Source: Pseudanabaena sp. PCC 7367 (lineage in GTDB: Bacteria > Cyanobacteriota > Cyanobacteriia > Pseudanabaenales > Pseudanabaenaceae). From it: a DNA stretch of 64,000 nt. The notes under the pieces are model-generated. The model had not been told where the DNA came from and searched no databases. It was given only the letters and a program-made list of their open reading frames with translations. Of this stretch, positions 55,893 through 64,000 are shown one piece after another (within the stretch, counting starts at the first letter, position 1; each line of letters starts with the position of its first letter). The position numbers and the translations under genes are program-made. The DNA is taken from NCBI RefSeq assembly GCF_000317065.1, contig NC_019701.1, positions 496,001 through 560,000 on the forward strand, read 5' to 3'.

Positions 55893-56840
55893 CTAATGCA
55901 TCAAGCGAATCCGCACCAGATCAACAAACATCAACAGCGGATCGCGGAACACATTCACCTTACTACGCGTATCATTGCGCCAGACCACCGGTACCTGAGC
56001 GATCGTAGAGCCAGCCCGATGTGCCAGATAGAGCAACTCCACATCAAACCCAAACCCAGGAATTTGCATTTGGGCAAACAACGATCGACAAAGATCGCCC
56101 TTAATTAACTTAAACCCACATTGGGTGTCTTGGATTTGAGCACCGATCGTGAGCCTGGCCAGCCAGTTGAAACCTTCGCCCAAAATCGTACGATAGAAAG
56201 GTTGGCGTTTACTCACCAGGGTTTGATCGCGCCTGGTGCCGATCGCAATTTCATAGCCACTTGCCAACTGGGCTTGCAATTTAAACAATTCCGGCAAAGG
56301 AGTCGAACCATCCGCATCAGAAAACAAAACCTGCTCCCCTCTTGAGGCCAAAACGCCTGTCCTGACGGCGCTGCCCTTGCCTTGATTGGTAGGTAACTTG
56401 ATTAATTTAATTTGGCCGATCGCTTTAGCCGTTGCTCCGGTTCCTGCATCTTGCTCAGTCACATCATTGGCCGTATCGATTGGATGATCATTCATATGAT
56501 CCTTGATCAACTGTGCGGCCGCGATCGCCTCCACCACATCCACCGTGCGATCGCTACTGCCATCATCAACCACAATTATTTCCCAGGCATAATCCAAGCT
56601 ATGCAAGTATTGCAAAAACATCGCCAGGGTTTGGGGGATGCGTTCCGCTTCATTAAAGGCAGGAATGACTACCGATAAAAACGGTCTGGCTAATTTATTT
56701 ACAGTCGCTACCTCAGGGGGCTGGGGCGATCGCACCGCAACCGATTTAGCCGCCTGTTCAAGGGCTGAGGCTGCTAAGGGATGGCGTTGCTTTCGGGGGG
56801 AGCGTCGCACCAAACCTGTTTGCGCCAGGGCTTTAACCAT
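55893..56840 (-). CDS. Family 2 glycosyltransferase (dolichyl-phosphate glucosyltransferase-like)
   Basis: A GT-A fold enzyme of 315 residues: FLSVVIPAFNEAERIPQTLAMFLQYL, WEIIVVDDGSSDRTVDVVEAI, the nucleotide-sugar DxD-like VLFSDADGSTPLPELFKL, and TQCGFKLIKGDLCRSLFAQM (the QCGFK motif of eukaryotic ALG5 and bacterial relatives). It probably transfers glucose or mannose from a nucleotide sugar to a polyprenyl phosphate. The N-terminal 50 residues are basic and overlap the end of the upstream membrane-protein gene by 67 bases. A later start is possible. The pair may build a lipid-linked sugar for surface glycosylation. Confidence 0.85.
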   Translation of the reverse strand: MVKALAQTGLVRRSPRKQRHPLAASALEQAAKSVAVRSPQPPEVATVNKLARPFLSVVIPAFNEAERIPQTLAMFLQYLHSLDYAWEIIVVDDGSSDRTVDVVEAIAAAQLIKDHMNDHPIDTANDVTEQDAGTGATAKAIGQIKLIKLPTNQGKGSAVRTGVLASRGEQVLFSDADGSTPLPELFKLQAQLASGYEIAIGTRRDQTLVSKRQPFYRTILGEGFNWLARLTIGAQIQDTQCGFKLIKGDLCRSLFAQMQIPGFGFDVELLYLAHRAGSTIAQVPVVWRNDTRSKVNVFRDPLLMFVDLVRIRLMH

Positions 56841-58891
56841 AACAAAATACCTATACCGCTGCCAAAACTAATCAAATAACCAAGCCAATTGCTGAGCGTG
56901 CCAAGATAACGCACCACCACCCGATGCTTACCTACGGGCATGTTGATCGCTAACCTACCGCGATCGCCCAATCTGGCCGGAACATACTTACCATCAATTT
57001 CTACTCGCCAGCCAGGAAAGTAAAAATTACGTAACAACAGGCGTTGACCTGGCAAATCAGGATCAAAATCGCGCTCTAGCTCTGGATCTAAGCCAGGTTC
57101 TGAGTTCGCATCTGCGGCCAAATTAACCACAAATTCTCTGATCCCAAAATCCCAGCGCTTCACGTCCAGGCCATTGCTACTGCCATCCGCCCATTCCAAC
57201 AGGTCATAATCCCGATCGGGAGGCATGGGAAAATTAACCCCCTGGGCTCGATATTCCGGTACGTCAACTAGCGCCAAGCCATCGGGAAAAATCCAATGCC
57301 AGTAAATAAACTTTTTACCCTCAGTCTCAAAGGAAGGCGGTTCGTTGGGGAATTGCTTTTGCGCCGCCAATTGTTCAAATTGCTGAATATCATTAGCTCT
57401 GGCCTGGGTGTTGCTGACAATATCCCAACTCAACCACACAAACCCAATCAGGGAAATTAAGACTCCAGCGATCGCTGCTTTTTTGAGTGGTTCGATCGTC
57501 TCTGGGATTTGAATCTGCACACTAATCGCATTGAACCAGCGCTGCACCCGAAACAACAAATAGCCCCACAACAACGGATATACGATCGAAGGAATGCTGA
57601 ACCAGCGGAAGGTAAACTGAATCCGATTTAATGTAGGCACCAGTTGATAAATCCAACCCAGTGCATCAGTGGTCATCAGCATGGCGATCGTACCCATGAT
57701 CAACCACACCAGCACCGCCTGCTTCAGCTTGATAAGTCGATCGCGGTCGGCAGGCCGATCGAAGGTTTGCAATAGTCCAGTCGTGTCTTCCGATTGACGA
57801 TCTTGCCGATCTTGACGGTCTAAGGCTAAATGCTTGAAACGATGATTAAACCAATAAACATAGCCCAATCCCAGGGTTACCAGCACCACCAGCCACATCG
57901 GAATTAGCTTCGAGTCAAACCAATGCTCGGTAAAATGGGGTTGCAAAGTTAAAACACCATCCAACATCAACCGATACTGGGCTTGATATTCATGGATGAA
58001 GGTGAGCATTTGCAATTGAATCTGCTTTTGCCCCATGATCACGGGCACAAGAAAAAAGCTAGTCCAGGCGATCGCCAGACCAAACCCTAAATAGCAGGCT
58101 TTAATTGTGGTTAAGTAGTGCTTAAAGCCCTTGCCCAGTCTACGGTTTTTTACTAGCAGTGGGAACGGCCACCACACCATTGTAAAAATGAGCAAAGTGG
58201 GCAAATGGGACAAGACCAACATGCCATAGGCGATCGCTAGCGTTACCACTCGCAGCGGCTTAGGGCGATCGATCACTCGCTGCGTAGCCCACAGAATCCA
58301 GGGGATAAACACAATTGCCCAAACTTCACCCAGGGCACCACGCATATAAATATCAGCCAGGAAATAAGGCGCGATCGCCCCTAGCCCCGCTACACAAACT
58401 GCAATCCACTTAGGAAAATACAACCGCCCATACAAATACATGCCCATGCCCAGGGTAAAGATCGCCAACACCATGCTGGCAATCAATGAACCAGATAAAC
58501 TCAGACCCAGGGCACGAAATGGCAACGTTGCCGCCATACAAATCGGCGGATAAAAAGCAAAGGTGGCATTGCCAAACCCAAAATTAGAAAACTCCAGCCA
58601 GCGGGGATAGAACTGCCCACTAAAAAATTGGCGCTGATATTGAAAGGCCCAGCTCAAGTTGAAATGGGTAGAGTGGGTGATCGGGTAGCTATGCAAAAAC
58701 ATTGGCACTGAGGCTATTAATGCGATCGCCAAAATTACAGCCACAGGAGTTGTGGTTGCGCCAAAGAGCGATCGCCAACTTGGCCAATTTGGCAACCAGG
58801 TAGCTTTGTTTATAACTGGTTGAGATTCATCACTAGATAAGCTTTCCGGTGCTATTTTGCGTGCTCTCCGCTGTTTAGATGAGTTTGCCAT
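56774..58891 (-). CDS. Large polytopic membrane protein, PTPS-related / GT-C-like
   Basis: A 705-residue integral membrane protein with about 10-12 hydrophobic helices. It resembles the '6-pyruvoyl-tetrahydropterin synthase-related' membrane family (a misleading name) and GT-C or YfhO-like glycosyltransferases: FQYQRQFFSGQFYPRWLEFSNFGFGN, FYPPICMAATLPFRALG, GALGEVWAIVFIPWILWATQ. The C-terminal periplasmic domain includes GQRLLLRNFYFPGWRVEIDGKYV and KHRVVVRYLGT, typical of YfhO-type ends. Its overlap with a dolichyl-phosphate-type GT2 gene fits a lipid-linked donor sugar pathway (inference). A coding DNA repeat gives RQDRQDRQ near residue 365. Confidence 0.75.
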   Translation of the reverse strand: MANSSKQRRARKIAPESLSSDESQPVINKATWLPNWPSWRSLFGATTTPVAVILAIALIASVPMFLHSYPITHSTHFNLSWAFQYQRQFFSGQFYPRWLEFSNFGFGNATFAFYPPICMAATLPFRALGLSLSGSLIASMVLAIFTLGMGMYLYGRLYFPKWIAVCVAGLGAIAPYFLADIYMRGALGEVWAIVFIPWILWATQRVIDRPKPLRVVTLAIAYGMLVLSHLPTLLIFTMVWWPFPLLVKNRRLGKGFKHYLTTIKACYLGFGLAIAWTSFFLVPVIMGQKQIQLQMLTFIHEYQAQYRLMLDGVLTLQPHFTEHWFDSKLIPMWLVVLVTLGLGYVYWFNHRFKHLALDRQDRQDRQSEDTTGLLQTFDRPADRDRLIKLKQAVLVWLIMGTIAMLMTTDALGWIYQLVPTLNRIQFTFRWFSIPSIVYPLLWGYLLFRVQRWFNAISVQIQIPETIEPLKKAAIAGVLISLIGFVWLSWDIVSNTQARANDIQQFEQLAAQKQFPNEPPSFETEGKKFIYWHWIFPDGLALVDVPEYRAQGVNFPMPPDRDYDLLEWADGSSNGLDVKRWDFGIREFVVNLAADANSEPGLDPELERDFDPDLPGQRLLLRNFYFPGWRVEIDGKYVPARLGDRGRLAINMPVGKHRVVVRYLGTLSNWLGYLISFGSGIGILLWLKPWRKQVWCDAPPESNAIP

Positions 58892-59117
58892 ATGCTCTGA
58901 TATATCTGTTTCGTAAGCCCAATGCTTCTAAATCTTACGCCCAAATTAAACCCAATTCCAGGCAATTAAATCGCCATATTTGACGTTGGCTGTTTTTTCG
59001 CCGATTGTTTTTGAATTATTTCTATTTAGACGATCGTTAAGAGCTAGCAACTCGATCGCGCCATCCTATTTATTCCCCATAACCAACTACTAATTACCCT
59101 CAAAGCCAGATTTAATC

Positions 59118-59249
59118 ATGGCCAAGGTCTATGTCATTGAGTCCCAAATCATCCGATCGGATGATACCGAGCAGAGGAAGTGGGCGATCGTTTACTCTCG
59201 CTACCATAGCAATGGGAAATTCAAGATCATAGACATGAACAGACGGTAA
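59118..59249 (+). CDS. 43-residue small protein upstream of the peptidoglycan-binding gene
   Basis: ATG at 59118 to TAA at 59247-59249 gives a 43-residue basic protein: MAKVYVIESQIIRSD, then TEQRKWAIVYSRYHSNGKF and IIDMNRR. Its alternating strand-like residues look like a small folded beta protein. It ends 5 bases before the ATG of the peptidoglycan-binding protein, so the two are very likely co-transcribed and coupled. I recognise no family. Confidence 0.5.
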   Translation: MAKVYVIESQIIRSDDTEQRKWAIVYSRYHSNGKFKIIDMNRR

Positions 59250-59254
59250 GCACT

Positions 59255-59728
59255 ATGCAAACACTAATTAGCCAACCGAGCATTAAGCCAAAATGTTGCA
59301 AGCCAGAGCTACAGACTGGCACAAGTGGCAAGCAAGTAGTCGAGCTACAAAGACTTTTAAGCTATTGGGGCACATATCGGGGGAAGATCGATGGGGAATT
59401 TGCGCAAGCTACCAAACAAGCCGTAGAGACTTTTCAACGCAAAGTATTTTTGACTGATGACGGCATTGTCGATCCCTTCACTTGGCAGGCCTTGTACGCT
59501 GGTTGCCCAGTGGATATGCCAGTTTTGAAGTTGGGTAGTGTGGGGCATTTGGTGGTGCTATTGCAACAGGCGCTCAAGGCAAATGATTATTTCTGGGCTG
59601 ATGTGAATGGGGAATTTGATTTGTTTACTGATATTGCAGTGCGTGAGTTTCAAAAGCGCTGTGGATTGGTGATTGATGGCACTGTGGGCTTTCATACCTG
59701 GCGATCGCTCAGTAAGCTGCCTCATTAG
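59255..59728 (+). CDS. Protein with two peptidoglycan-binding repeats
   Basis: 157 residues consist of two PG_binding_1 repeats: TGTSGKQVVELQRLLSYWGTYRGKIDGEFAQATKQAVETFQ and LGSVGHLVVLLQQALKANDYFWADVNGEFDLFTDIAVREFQ, each ending in ..DG.V.. .TW..L. These bind murein in hydrolases and surface proteins. There is no catalytic domain and no signal peptide, since the protein starts MQTLISQPSIKPKCC. The twin cysteines near the start are unusual. It may be a stand-alone scaffold. A 43-residue ORF immediately precedes it. Confidence 0.8.
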   Translation: MQTLISQPSIKPKCCKPELQTGTSGKQVVELQRLLSYWGTYRGKIDGEFAQATKQAVETFQRKVFLTDDGIVDPFTWQALYAGCPVDMPVLKLGSVGHLVVLLQQALKANDYFWADVNGEFDLFTDIAVREFQKRCGLVIDGTVGFHTWRSLSKLPH

Positions 59729-60067
59729 AGATTAATTGCATTGAATAGCTTCAAGTAACTAGCCACTGAGAGCAAACAAGTTCAACCAAGTTACGGCTAT
59801 GGGTAAGCTGGCTGAATGTGAATATAAATATATAAGCAATATATCTCAACTGAATATTTTTTATCTATAGGCTGATCCTAAATCTGCTCGATGAACTTAC
59901 CTATACAAGTACAAGTAACGCAGCAAGATAAGATCCAGATTCACCCGTGTTTTGATTAAAAGGTCTTGATCACCAGAGATGATCGCATCCACTACCATTG
60001 AGATGAAGGCGATCGAGACTCAAAATATTCAATTTCAATTGATTTTAGATTTTATAAGAGGCAATCT

Positions 60068-60101
60068 AAAAAACAAAAGCCCCCTATCAAATCATTTGGG
60101 G
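60068..60101 (-). terminator. Probable intrinsic terminator of tRNA-Tyr
   Basis: On the minus strand a CCCC...GGGG stem (60081-60101, imperfect in its inner part) is followed by GCTTTTGTTTTTT. It lies 43 bases downstream of the tRNA 3' end, as expected for its terminator. The short stem makes this a moderate call. Confidence 0.55.
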
Positions 60102-60143
60102 ACTTATAGAAACAATAGATTATTGCAGGAATAATTTAAAAAA

Positions 60144-60226
60144 TGGGCCGAGCTGGATTTGAACCAGCGTAGGTATAAACCAGTGGATTTACAGTCCACC
60201 CCCATTAACCACTCGGGCATCGACCC
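60144..60226 (-). tRNA. tRNA-Tyr (anticodon GUA)
   Basis: The 83-nt sequence folds as a class II tRNA. The acceptor stem GGGTCGA pairs with TCGGCCC (one G-U) and the discriminator is A at 60144. The anticodon arm GGACTGTAAATCC carries GTA and the T-arm is GCTGG-TTCAAAT-CCAGC. A long variable arm lies between. CCA is not encoded. It reads UAC and UAU codons. Confidence 0.95.
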
Positions 60227-60354
60227 TCAATGCCGATATATCATAGCATGCGATCGCCATTCTCAACCAGGTAGATCAATCAAAAACGATCGCATGTTTG
60301 CATAATTTGCTAGTAGTTAGCGATTCTGCTCTGATGCATAACCCTAACTTGATG

Positions 60355-61215
60355 CTATTTTGCCATTTCCTCTAAATCCTTCAAGTTAAATAGAAATGGA
60401 ATTGCACCACCAGCGCCCGAAGTGTCACCATTGAGCACCAGCACATTTGGCATTCTCGCGCCACCATTGCGCCAGGCTTCGATCGCTTCTTTTTGTAATA
60501 CTAACTGGCCACCCTGAGCTTTAAGGGTTTCTGCCAATAGTCGTTGTGCCTCGGCTTTACCTTTGGCGCGATTGATATCTGCCTGGGCTTGTTGGGAGGC
60601 TTCTTGAGCTACAAACACGGCTCGGCGGGCGCGTTGCTCGGCAATTTGCTTTTCTTCCACCGCCTTAGCAAATTCCGGTGAGAAAGCCAGATCGACAATA
60701 CTGGTATCCAGAATCACCAGGCCATACTTATTCAAGCGGCTACTAAGGGCTTCATCAAAGTCATTTTTTAATTCATTGCGCTGCGTAATCGCCTCTTCGA
60801 TCGTGCGGCGAGCGGCAGCAATTTTAAATGATTCTTGGGTTTGGGGGGCAATAATTTTGGCCACAATATTTTGCAAACTACCCTGAGTTCTCCTAATTAC
60901 CACTACTTCGAGTGGATCGATCCTAAAGTTGATCGCAAAACTGGCAGACAGATCCTGCAAATCTTTGGTGGAACTTTGGGCTGGCACTTCAAATTTCTGC
61001 ACCTTCAGGTCATATAAATCTACCTGCGAGATGAATGGCGGTTTGAGGTGAATTCCCTCAATCAGCGCACCATCCTGGGCTTTACCCAATATACTCAAAA
61101 CCCCAGCTTCACCGGGATTAATAATCACAAACGAATTGAGACTGACCAGAGCTGCTACAGTTAGCAAAATTGCGGCGATCACTGCTTGCAAGCTTTCGGT
61201 TTGACTCTTTCTCAA
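60355..61215 (-). CDS. Prohibitin/SPFH-domain membrane protein
   Basis: A single N-terminal membrane anchor (QAVIAAILLTVAALVSLNSFVII) is followed by an SPFH domain: NPGEAGVLSILGKAQDGALIEGIHLKPPFISQVDLYDLKVQKFEVPAQSST and FAINFRIDPLEV. A coiled coil follows (KAVEEKQIAEQRARRAVFVAQEASQQAQADINRAKGKAEAQRLL). It has 286 residues, like cyanobacterial prohibitin Phb. Such proteins form ring-shaped membrane scaffolds that organise proteases such as FtsH. It is a single gene next to tRNA-Tyr on the same strand. Confidence 0.9.
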   Translation of the reverse strand: MRKSQTESLQAVIAAILLTVAALVSLNSFVIINPGEAGVLSILGKAQDGALIEGIHLKPPFISQVDLYDLKVQKFEVPAQSSTKDLQDLSASFAINFRIDPLEVVVIRRTQGSLQNIVAKIIAPQTQESFKIAAARRTIEEAITQRNELKNDFDEALSSRLNKYGLVILDTSIVDLAFSPEFAKAVEEKQIAEQRARRAVFVAQEASQQAQADINRAKGKAEAQRLLAETLKAQGGQLVLQKEAIEAWRNGGARMPNVLVLNGDTSGAGGAIPFLFNLKDLEEMAK

Positions 61216-61613
61216 GGCACTTTTCTCCTTTAATGTATTTTAGGGTAGTTTAAGAGCTTAGATTTAGATATTTGCTAAGACTTAGATCCTACCAACCCAT
61301 GGTAGCCAATTTTTTGAGCATCGCTGCCCTGCCAGATTTCAACATAAGATAGGCAAAGATTGCGATCGCATTAGCCTTGTAGGCATCCTAGCGATTTAAT
61401 CCCAAAGCCAAATACTTGAATAGTCTGCAGCTACCTAGCTGGTAAAAATCGATCGGCTCAGACAACTCAAGTAAGCTAACACAATTGTCGAATCTAACCA
61501 TAGTATTGGGCGCTACCCAGTTACCATAACTATAACTATGTATAAAACTATGTATAACTTTATATTTTTGAATACCTCATATTTTTGAATAACTAATCTA
61601 GGTTCTCCTCACC
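61216..61613. other. Spacer between prohibitin and DoxX genes
   Basis: A gene-free stretch with overlapping duplications near 61535-61595: aactatgtataa twice and atatttttgaata twice. It must carry divergent promoters for both neighbours. No RNA element was recognised. Confidence 0.4.
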
Positions 61614-62021
61614 ATGAATACGCAAAAATATATCCCTCTGGTTGCTCGCACTTTTATCGCCCTAATTTTTTTGCAATCGGCGATCGGTAAAATCACCGAC
61701 TTCCCTGGCCTGGTGGATACGATCGCTGGTAAGGGTTTACCACTGGCGTTTGTAATGGCAGCAGGTACGATCGCGTTTCAACTGTTGGGTAGTATCTCAC
61801 TGATTTTGGGCTATAAGGCAAAGTGGGGTGCTTTGTTATTAATTTTGTTCCTGATCCCCGCCACGATCGTGTTTCATAACTTCATTGCTGACCCATCCCA
61901 AAAGATCGCTTTTTTAAAGAATTTGGGGCTAATGGGTGGGGCGCTGATGGTGATCGCCTATGGCTCAGGGCCGCTTAGCTTGGAGCCGCAGGCAAAGACT
62001 GGATTATCTGAAGCTGAGTAA
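61614..62021 (+). CDS. DoxX-family membrane protein
   Basis: A 135-residue, four-helix membrane protein: VARTFIALIFLQSAIGKITDFPGL (the DoxX signature with Lys and Phe), then LAFVMAAGTIAFQLLGSISLILGY, ALLLILFLIPATIVFHNFI and LGLMGGALMVIAYGSGPLSL. DoxX proteins are associated with quinone or thiosulfate oxidation and redox stress in bacterial membranes; the exact reaction is uncertain for most. It is a monocistronic gene. Confidence 0.85.
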   Translation: MNTQKYIPLVARTFIALIFLQSAIGKITDFPGLVDTIAGKGLPLAFVMAAGTIAFQLLGSISLILGYKAKWGALLLILFLIPATIVFHNFIADPSQKIAFLKNLGLMGGALMVIAYGSGPLSLEPQAKTGLSEAE

Positions 62022-62451
62022 ACCCAATTGCTTTAATACCGATTGCTTCTTTCAGGGGGGAATTGCGCCTTAGCAAGATGGACAGGTTGGTCTAGGTTGG
62101 TCTGAGACTAGGCGATCGTTTTCACTTCTATATTTAACTTGGATTAGCGCTAGACTCCGATCGACTCTTTTTTATGATCTCTACGTCAGACAGAATTTAT
62201 GGTTAGGGTAGGTCAGTCAGTCACTTACCAACATTAAGTTTTTTGGCACTTGTCTATTTATCTGCCGATATGGAAGCATACTAAAACATGCTGATTTAAG
62301 TTCTTGAATACTGGATCAGCATAATTAGGGAGCTGGATTTTCAGTGAATACTTGAATACTTGAATACTTGAATACCTAGAGTTAACTTACAGGCTGGCTA
62401 TCTGTAATCACTTGCTCACATAATTCTTCCTAACTTAGAGTTTTAACCACC
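62022..62451. other. Spacer with 8-base tandem repeat
   Basis: No gene is seen. GAATACTT is repeated about four times head to tail at 62346-62375, and aggttggtct twice near 62090-62110. These are simple-sequence expansions upstream of the secreted-protein gene and could lie in its promoter region. Confidence 0.6.
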
Positions 62452-63792
62452 ATGAAAAATCTATCTATTTTTGCCTCGGCTCTTTGCCTGTATGGTCTCA
62501 TGGCAACGCCGATCGGAAATCTGGCTGGGATCAAAACCATGCCTGTTGCTGCGCAGACCGTAAACGGATTCAATGTAAAAGAAGTACGCTATGGGCAGGG
62601 AGGAATGTTTCAGCAACAACCCGATGGCTCCTGGCTCGAAAAAAACCGCGATGGACAATTTACTTTTCAAGAAACCAACCGCGATGAATGGTCTGTCTAT
62701 CTAGTAAAAAGCGATGGTGCCAGGGTACAGCTTGACCTGTTTAAAAAAGAGATTATTTTAAATGGTTCCAACAAGCTCTATGACATCCTTTCTTCATCTG
62801 CAACCAGCAGTATTTCGCAGTCGAGCACGCCAAGAAATGCAGCAACTAGAACACCCACCTTGCCCCAAAATGATGCGAATCAACCTGTAAGTACAGAACC
62901 ATTGCCAGGTAAACAGTGTGTTTATAACAATGGGCTATATGTCCTAACGGTTGACTGGTTCGATCCGGCCACAATTATCTATACAGGCGGAAATACAAAG
63001 GACTTCTCTAATTATGAGATGACCGAAGATCCCCATTCCAGCGAAAACATTACACTGGGATACAGCTCCTGCACTAATGTCAAAAATCGGGTTGCAGTTG
63101 TCCGCATTGTTGGCCATGATATTGCCAATGAAGGAATCGTCATTGCTGCTGGAGCCGTCACTGGGATCGTAACCGGTGCCGCTGGTGCGTTTGCCTGTGT
63201 AGCTACCGCTGGTACAGGTTGCCCAGCAGCAGCAGCCGTTGTCGGTGTAGCTACTAGCGCTGCTGTTTCGGCCACTGGATTAGCCCTACCGGATATTGAG
63301 GAGATCGCTTACCTTGGTTCGCCAGGTACAGAGAAATATCTGGATGTTTCCGGTACACTCTGGACTGTGAAAACTTCACAAACTGTCCCGTTAAGCCGAT
63401 CGCGGAATGCTTTTCTTGAAGATCCGATCGTCAGGGGTGCGGCCAATTTTATCACCGATGGCGATCCTGGTCCCAAGAGCATCACCTTCAACAATCAATC
63501 CGGCTATGTGGCCAAGATGACGGTGATTTATCACGAGTATAAAGACTTTGGCAATGGGGTGATTGTGACACTCCCCGTAGTCAAAAGCTCCGGCGATCTA
63601 CCCTTGGGATTTTCCAGGCATGTTGACATCCCCGAAAATATTGCCGATATCCCAATCACAGTAAGTATCACTGGTACAGCCACAATCAAAAGTGACATTT
63701 ACTCCACCACTATTCCGGCCAACTTCAGGGGCAACAAATGCTTTAAAACCTGGGCCACAATTTTTGATGCTAAAGCTGGTACTTGCAATTAA
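62452..63792 (+). CDS. Secreted protein with glycine-zipper segment and C-terminal beta domain
   Basis: A signal peptide (KNLSIFASALCLYGLMATPIG..., cleavage after about residue 36 at VAAQ) leads the 446-residue protein. After a variable region of about 110 residues and a Ser/Thr/Pro linker comes a small domain with paired cysteines. A hydrophobic Ala/Gly stretch (about residues 232-280, AAGAVTGIVTGAAGAF, then AAAAVVGVATSAAVSATGL) is typical of glycine-zipper membrane insertions. The last 100 residues (FNNQSGYVAKMTVIYHEYKD, ending NKCFKTWATIF...C) form a beta domain seen at the ends of diverse secreted bacterial proteins. It may be a membrane-active effector, but no function is established. 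Confidence 0.65.
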   Translation: MKNLSIFASALCLYGLMATPIGNLAGIKTMPVAAQTVNGFNVKEVRYGQGGMFQQQPDGSWLEKNRDGQFTFQETNRDEWSVYLVKSDGARVQLDLFKKEIILNGSNKLYDILSSSATSSISQSSTPRNAATRTPTLPQNDANQPVSTEPLPGKQCVYNNGLYVLTVDWFDPATIIYTGGNTKDFSNYEMTEDPHSSENITLGYSSCTNVKNRVAVVRIVGHDIANEGIVIAAGAVTGIVTGAAGAFACVATAGTGCPAAAAVVGVATSAAVSATGLALPDIEEIAYLGSPGTEKYLDVSGTLWTVKTSQTVPLSRSRNAFLEDPIVRGAANFITDGDPGPKSITFNNQSGYVAKMTVIYHEYKDFGNGVIVTLPVVKSSGDLPLGFSRHVDIPENIADIPITVSITGTATIKSDIYSTTIPANFRGNKCFKTWATIFDAKAGTCN

Positions 63793-63835
63793 TCATTAAC
63801 GCCCAGGCATGATCTGGGATTTAAATTAAAATAAG

Positions 63836-63870
63836 GAGCTAGATCGATTCAATCTGGCTCTTTTTGCTTT
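63836..63870 (+). terminator. Rho-independent terminator after the secreted-protein gene
   Basis: GAGCTAGAT pairs with ATCTGGCTC (9 pairs, one G-U) around a 7-base loop, followed by TTTTTGCTTTT. It lies 44 bases after the stop codon. This is a strong intrinsic terminator. Confidence 0.9.
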
Positions 63871-64000
63871 TGCTTCGTATCGTCCTCAAGGGACTCTGCT
63901 GATAAAAAATCCGATCCGCAGTAGATAGATTGTTCAGCTATACCAAAACTAACTATGGTTGATGAAATAGATCTGCTATCTGCGATTCATATAAATCGAT
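63871..64000. other. Window end, nothing recognised
   Basis: The last 130 bases show no reading frame, repeat or RNA signal that I can support. Confidence 0.4.

Overview
The window is chromosomal DNA from a filamentous-type cyanobacterium, possibly Pseudanabaena- or Leptolyngbya-like (inference). It has many GCGATCGC (HIP1) octamers, the dark-operative chlorophyll genes chlL-chlN, a ccmK3-ccmK4 carboxysome shell pair, a CpcT/CpeT-type bilin lyase, NDH-1 subunit NdhS, and genes interleaved on both strands with long AT-rich spacers.

Layout. 1-1359: the end of an IS630-family element beside an orphan Phd/YefM-like antitoxin. 1383-5550 (minus): gatB, then chlN and chlL. 5973-14003: secreted, redox and cell-wall genes (DsbA-like protein, DUF2325 protein, His-rich Cu/Zn SOD, ndhS, M15 peptidase plus HEAGH membrane peptidase). 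14462-23699: Ig-like/propeller protein, HAD hydrolase, DUF2779 nuclease-like protein, ccmK3-ccmK4, CpcT/CpeT, polysaccharide deacetylase, hrcA. 24596-36148: PP2C phosphatase, rsmH, miaB, a response regulator, thiG, an Rrf2 regulator next to cysK, then rpsB and tsf. 36356-38009: a two-gene HEPN + DUF262 module that looks like defence. 38066-44041: a membrane protein, a GAF-GAF-PAS adenylate cyclase and gltX.

44109-55504 is the centrepiece: a type III-D CRISPR-Cas effector locus. Cas6 is on the plus strand. Converging on it is a tightly packed minus-strand operon, in transcription order: cas10 (GGDD present, no HD domain), cas7, csx10 (Cas5), cas11-like, cas7, cas7, csx19-like, cas7 with a cysteine-rich insertion, and a 210-aa protein of unknown function. 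There is no CRISPR array, no cas1/cas2 and no CARF nuclease in the window. A membrane-anchored coiled-coil protein lies just upstream of cas10. Every subunit is separate, yet the order matches, domain for domain, the fused subunits of type III-Dv (Cas7-5-11, Cas7-2x, Csx19, Cas7-insertion). After removing csx10 and csx19 it also matches the domain order of the single-protein type III-E effector Cas7-11.

55893-63792: a GT2 glycosyltransferase overlapping a large membrane protein, a small ORF with a two-repeat peptidoglycan-binding protein, tRNA-Tyr, a prohibitin-like protein, a DoxX protein and a secreted protein with a glycine-zipper segment, closed by a clear terminator. Functional calls rest on motif recognition by eye; no database search was possible.
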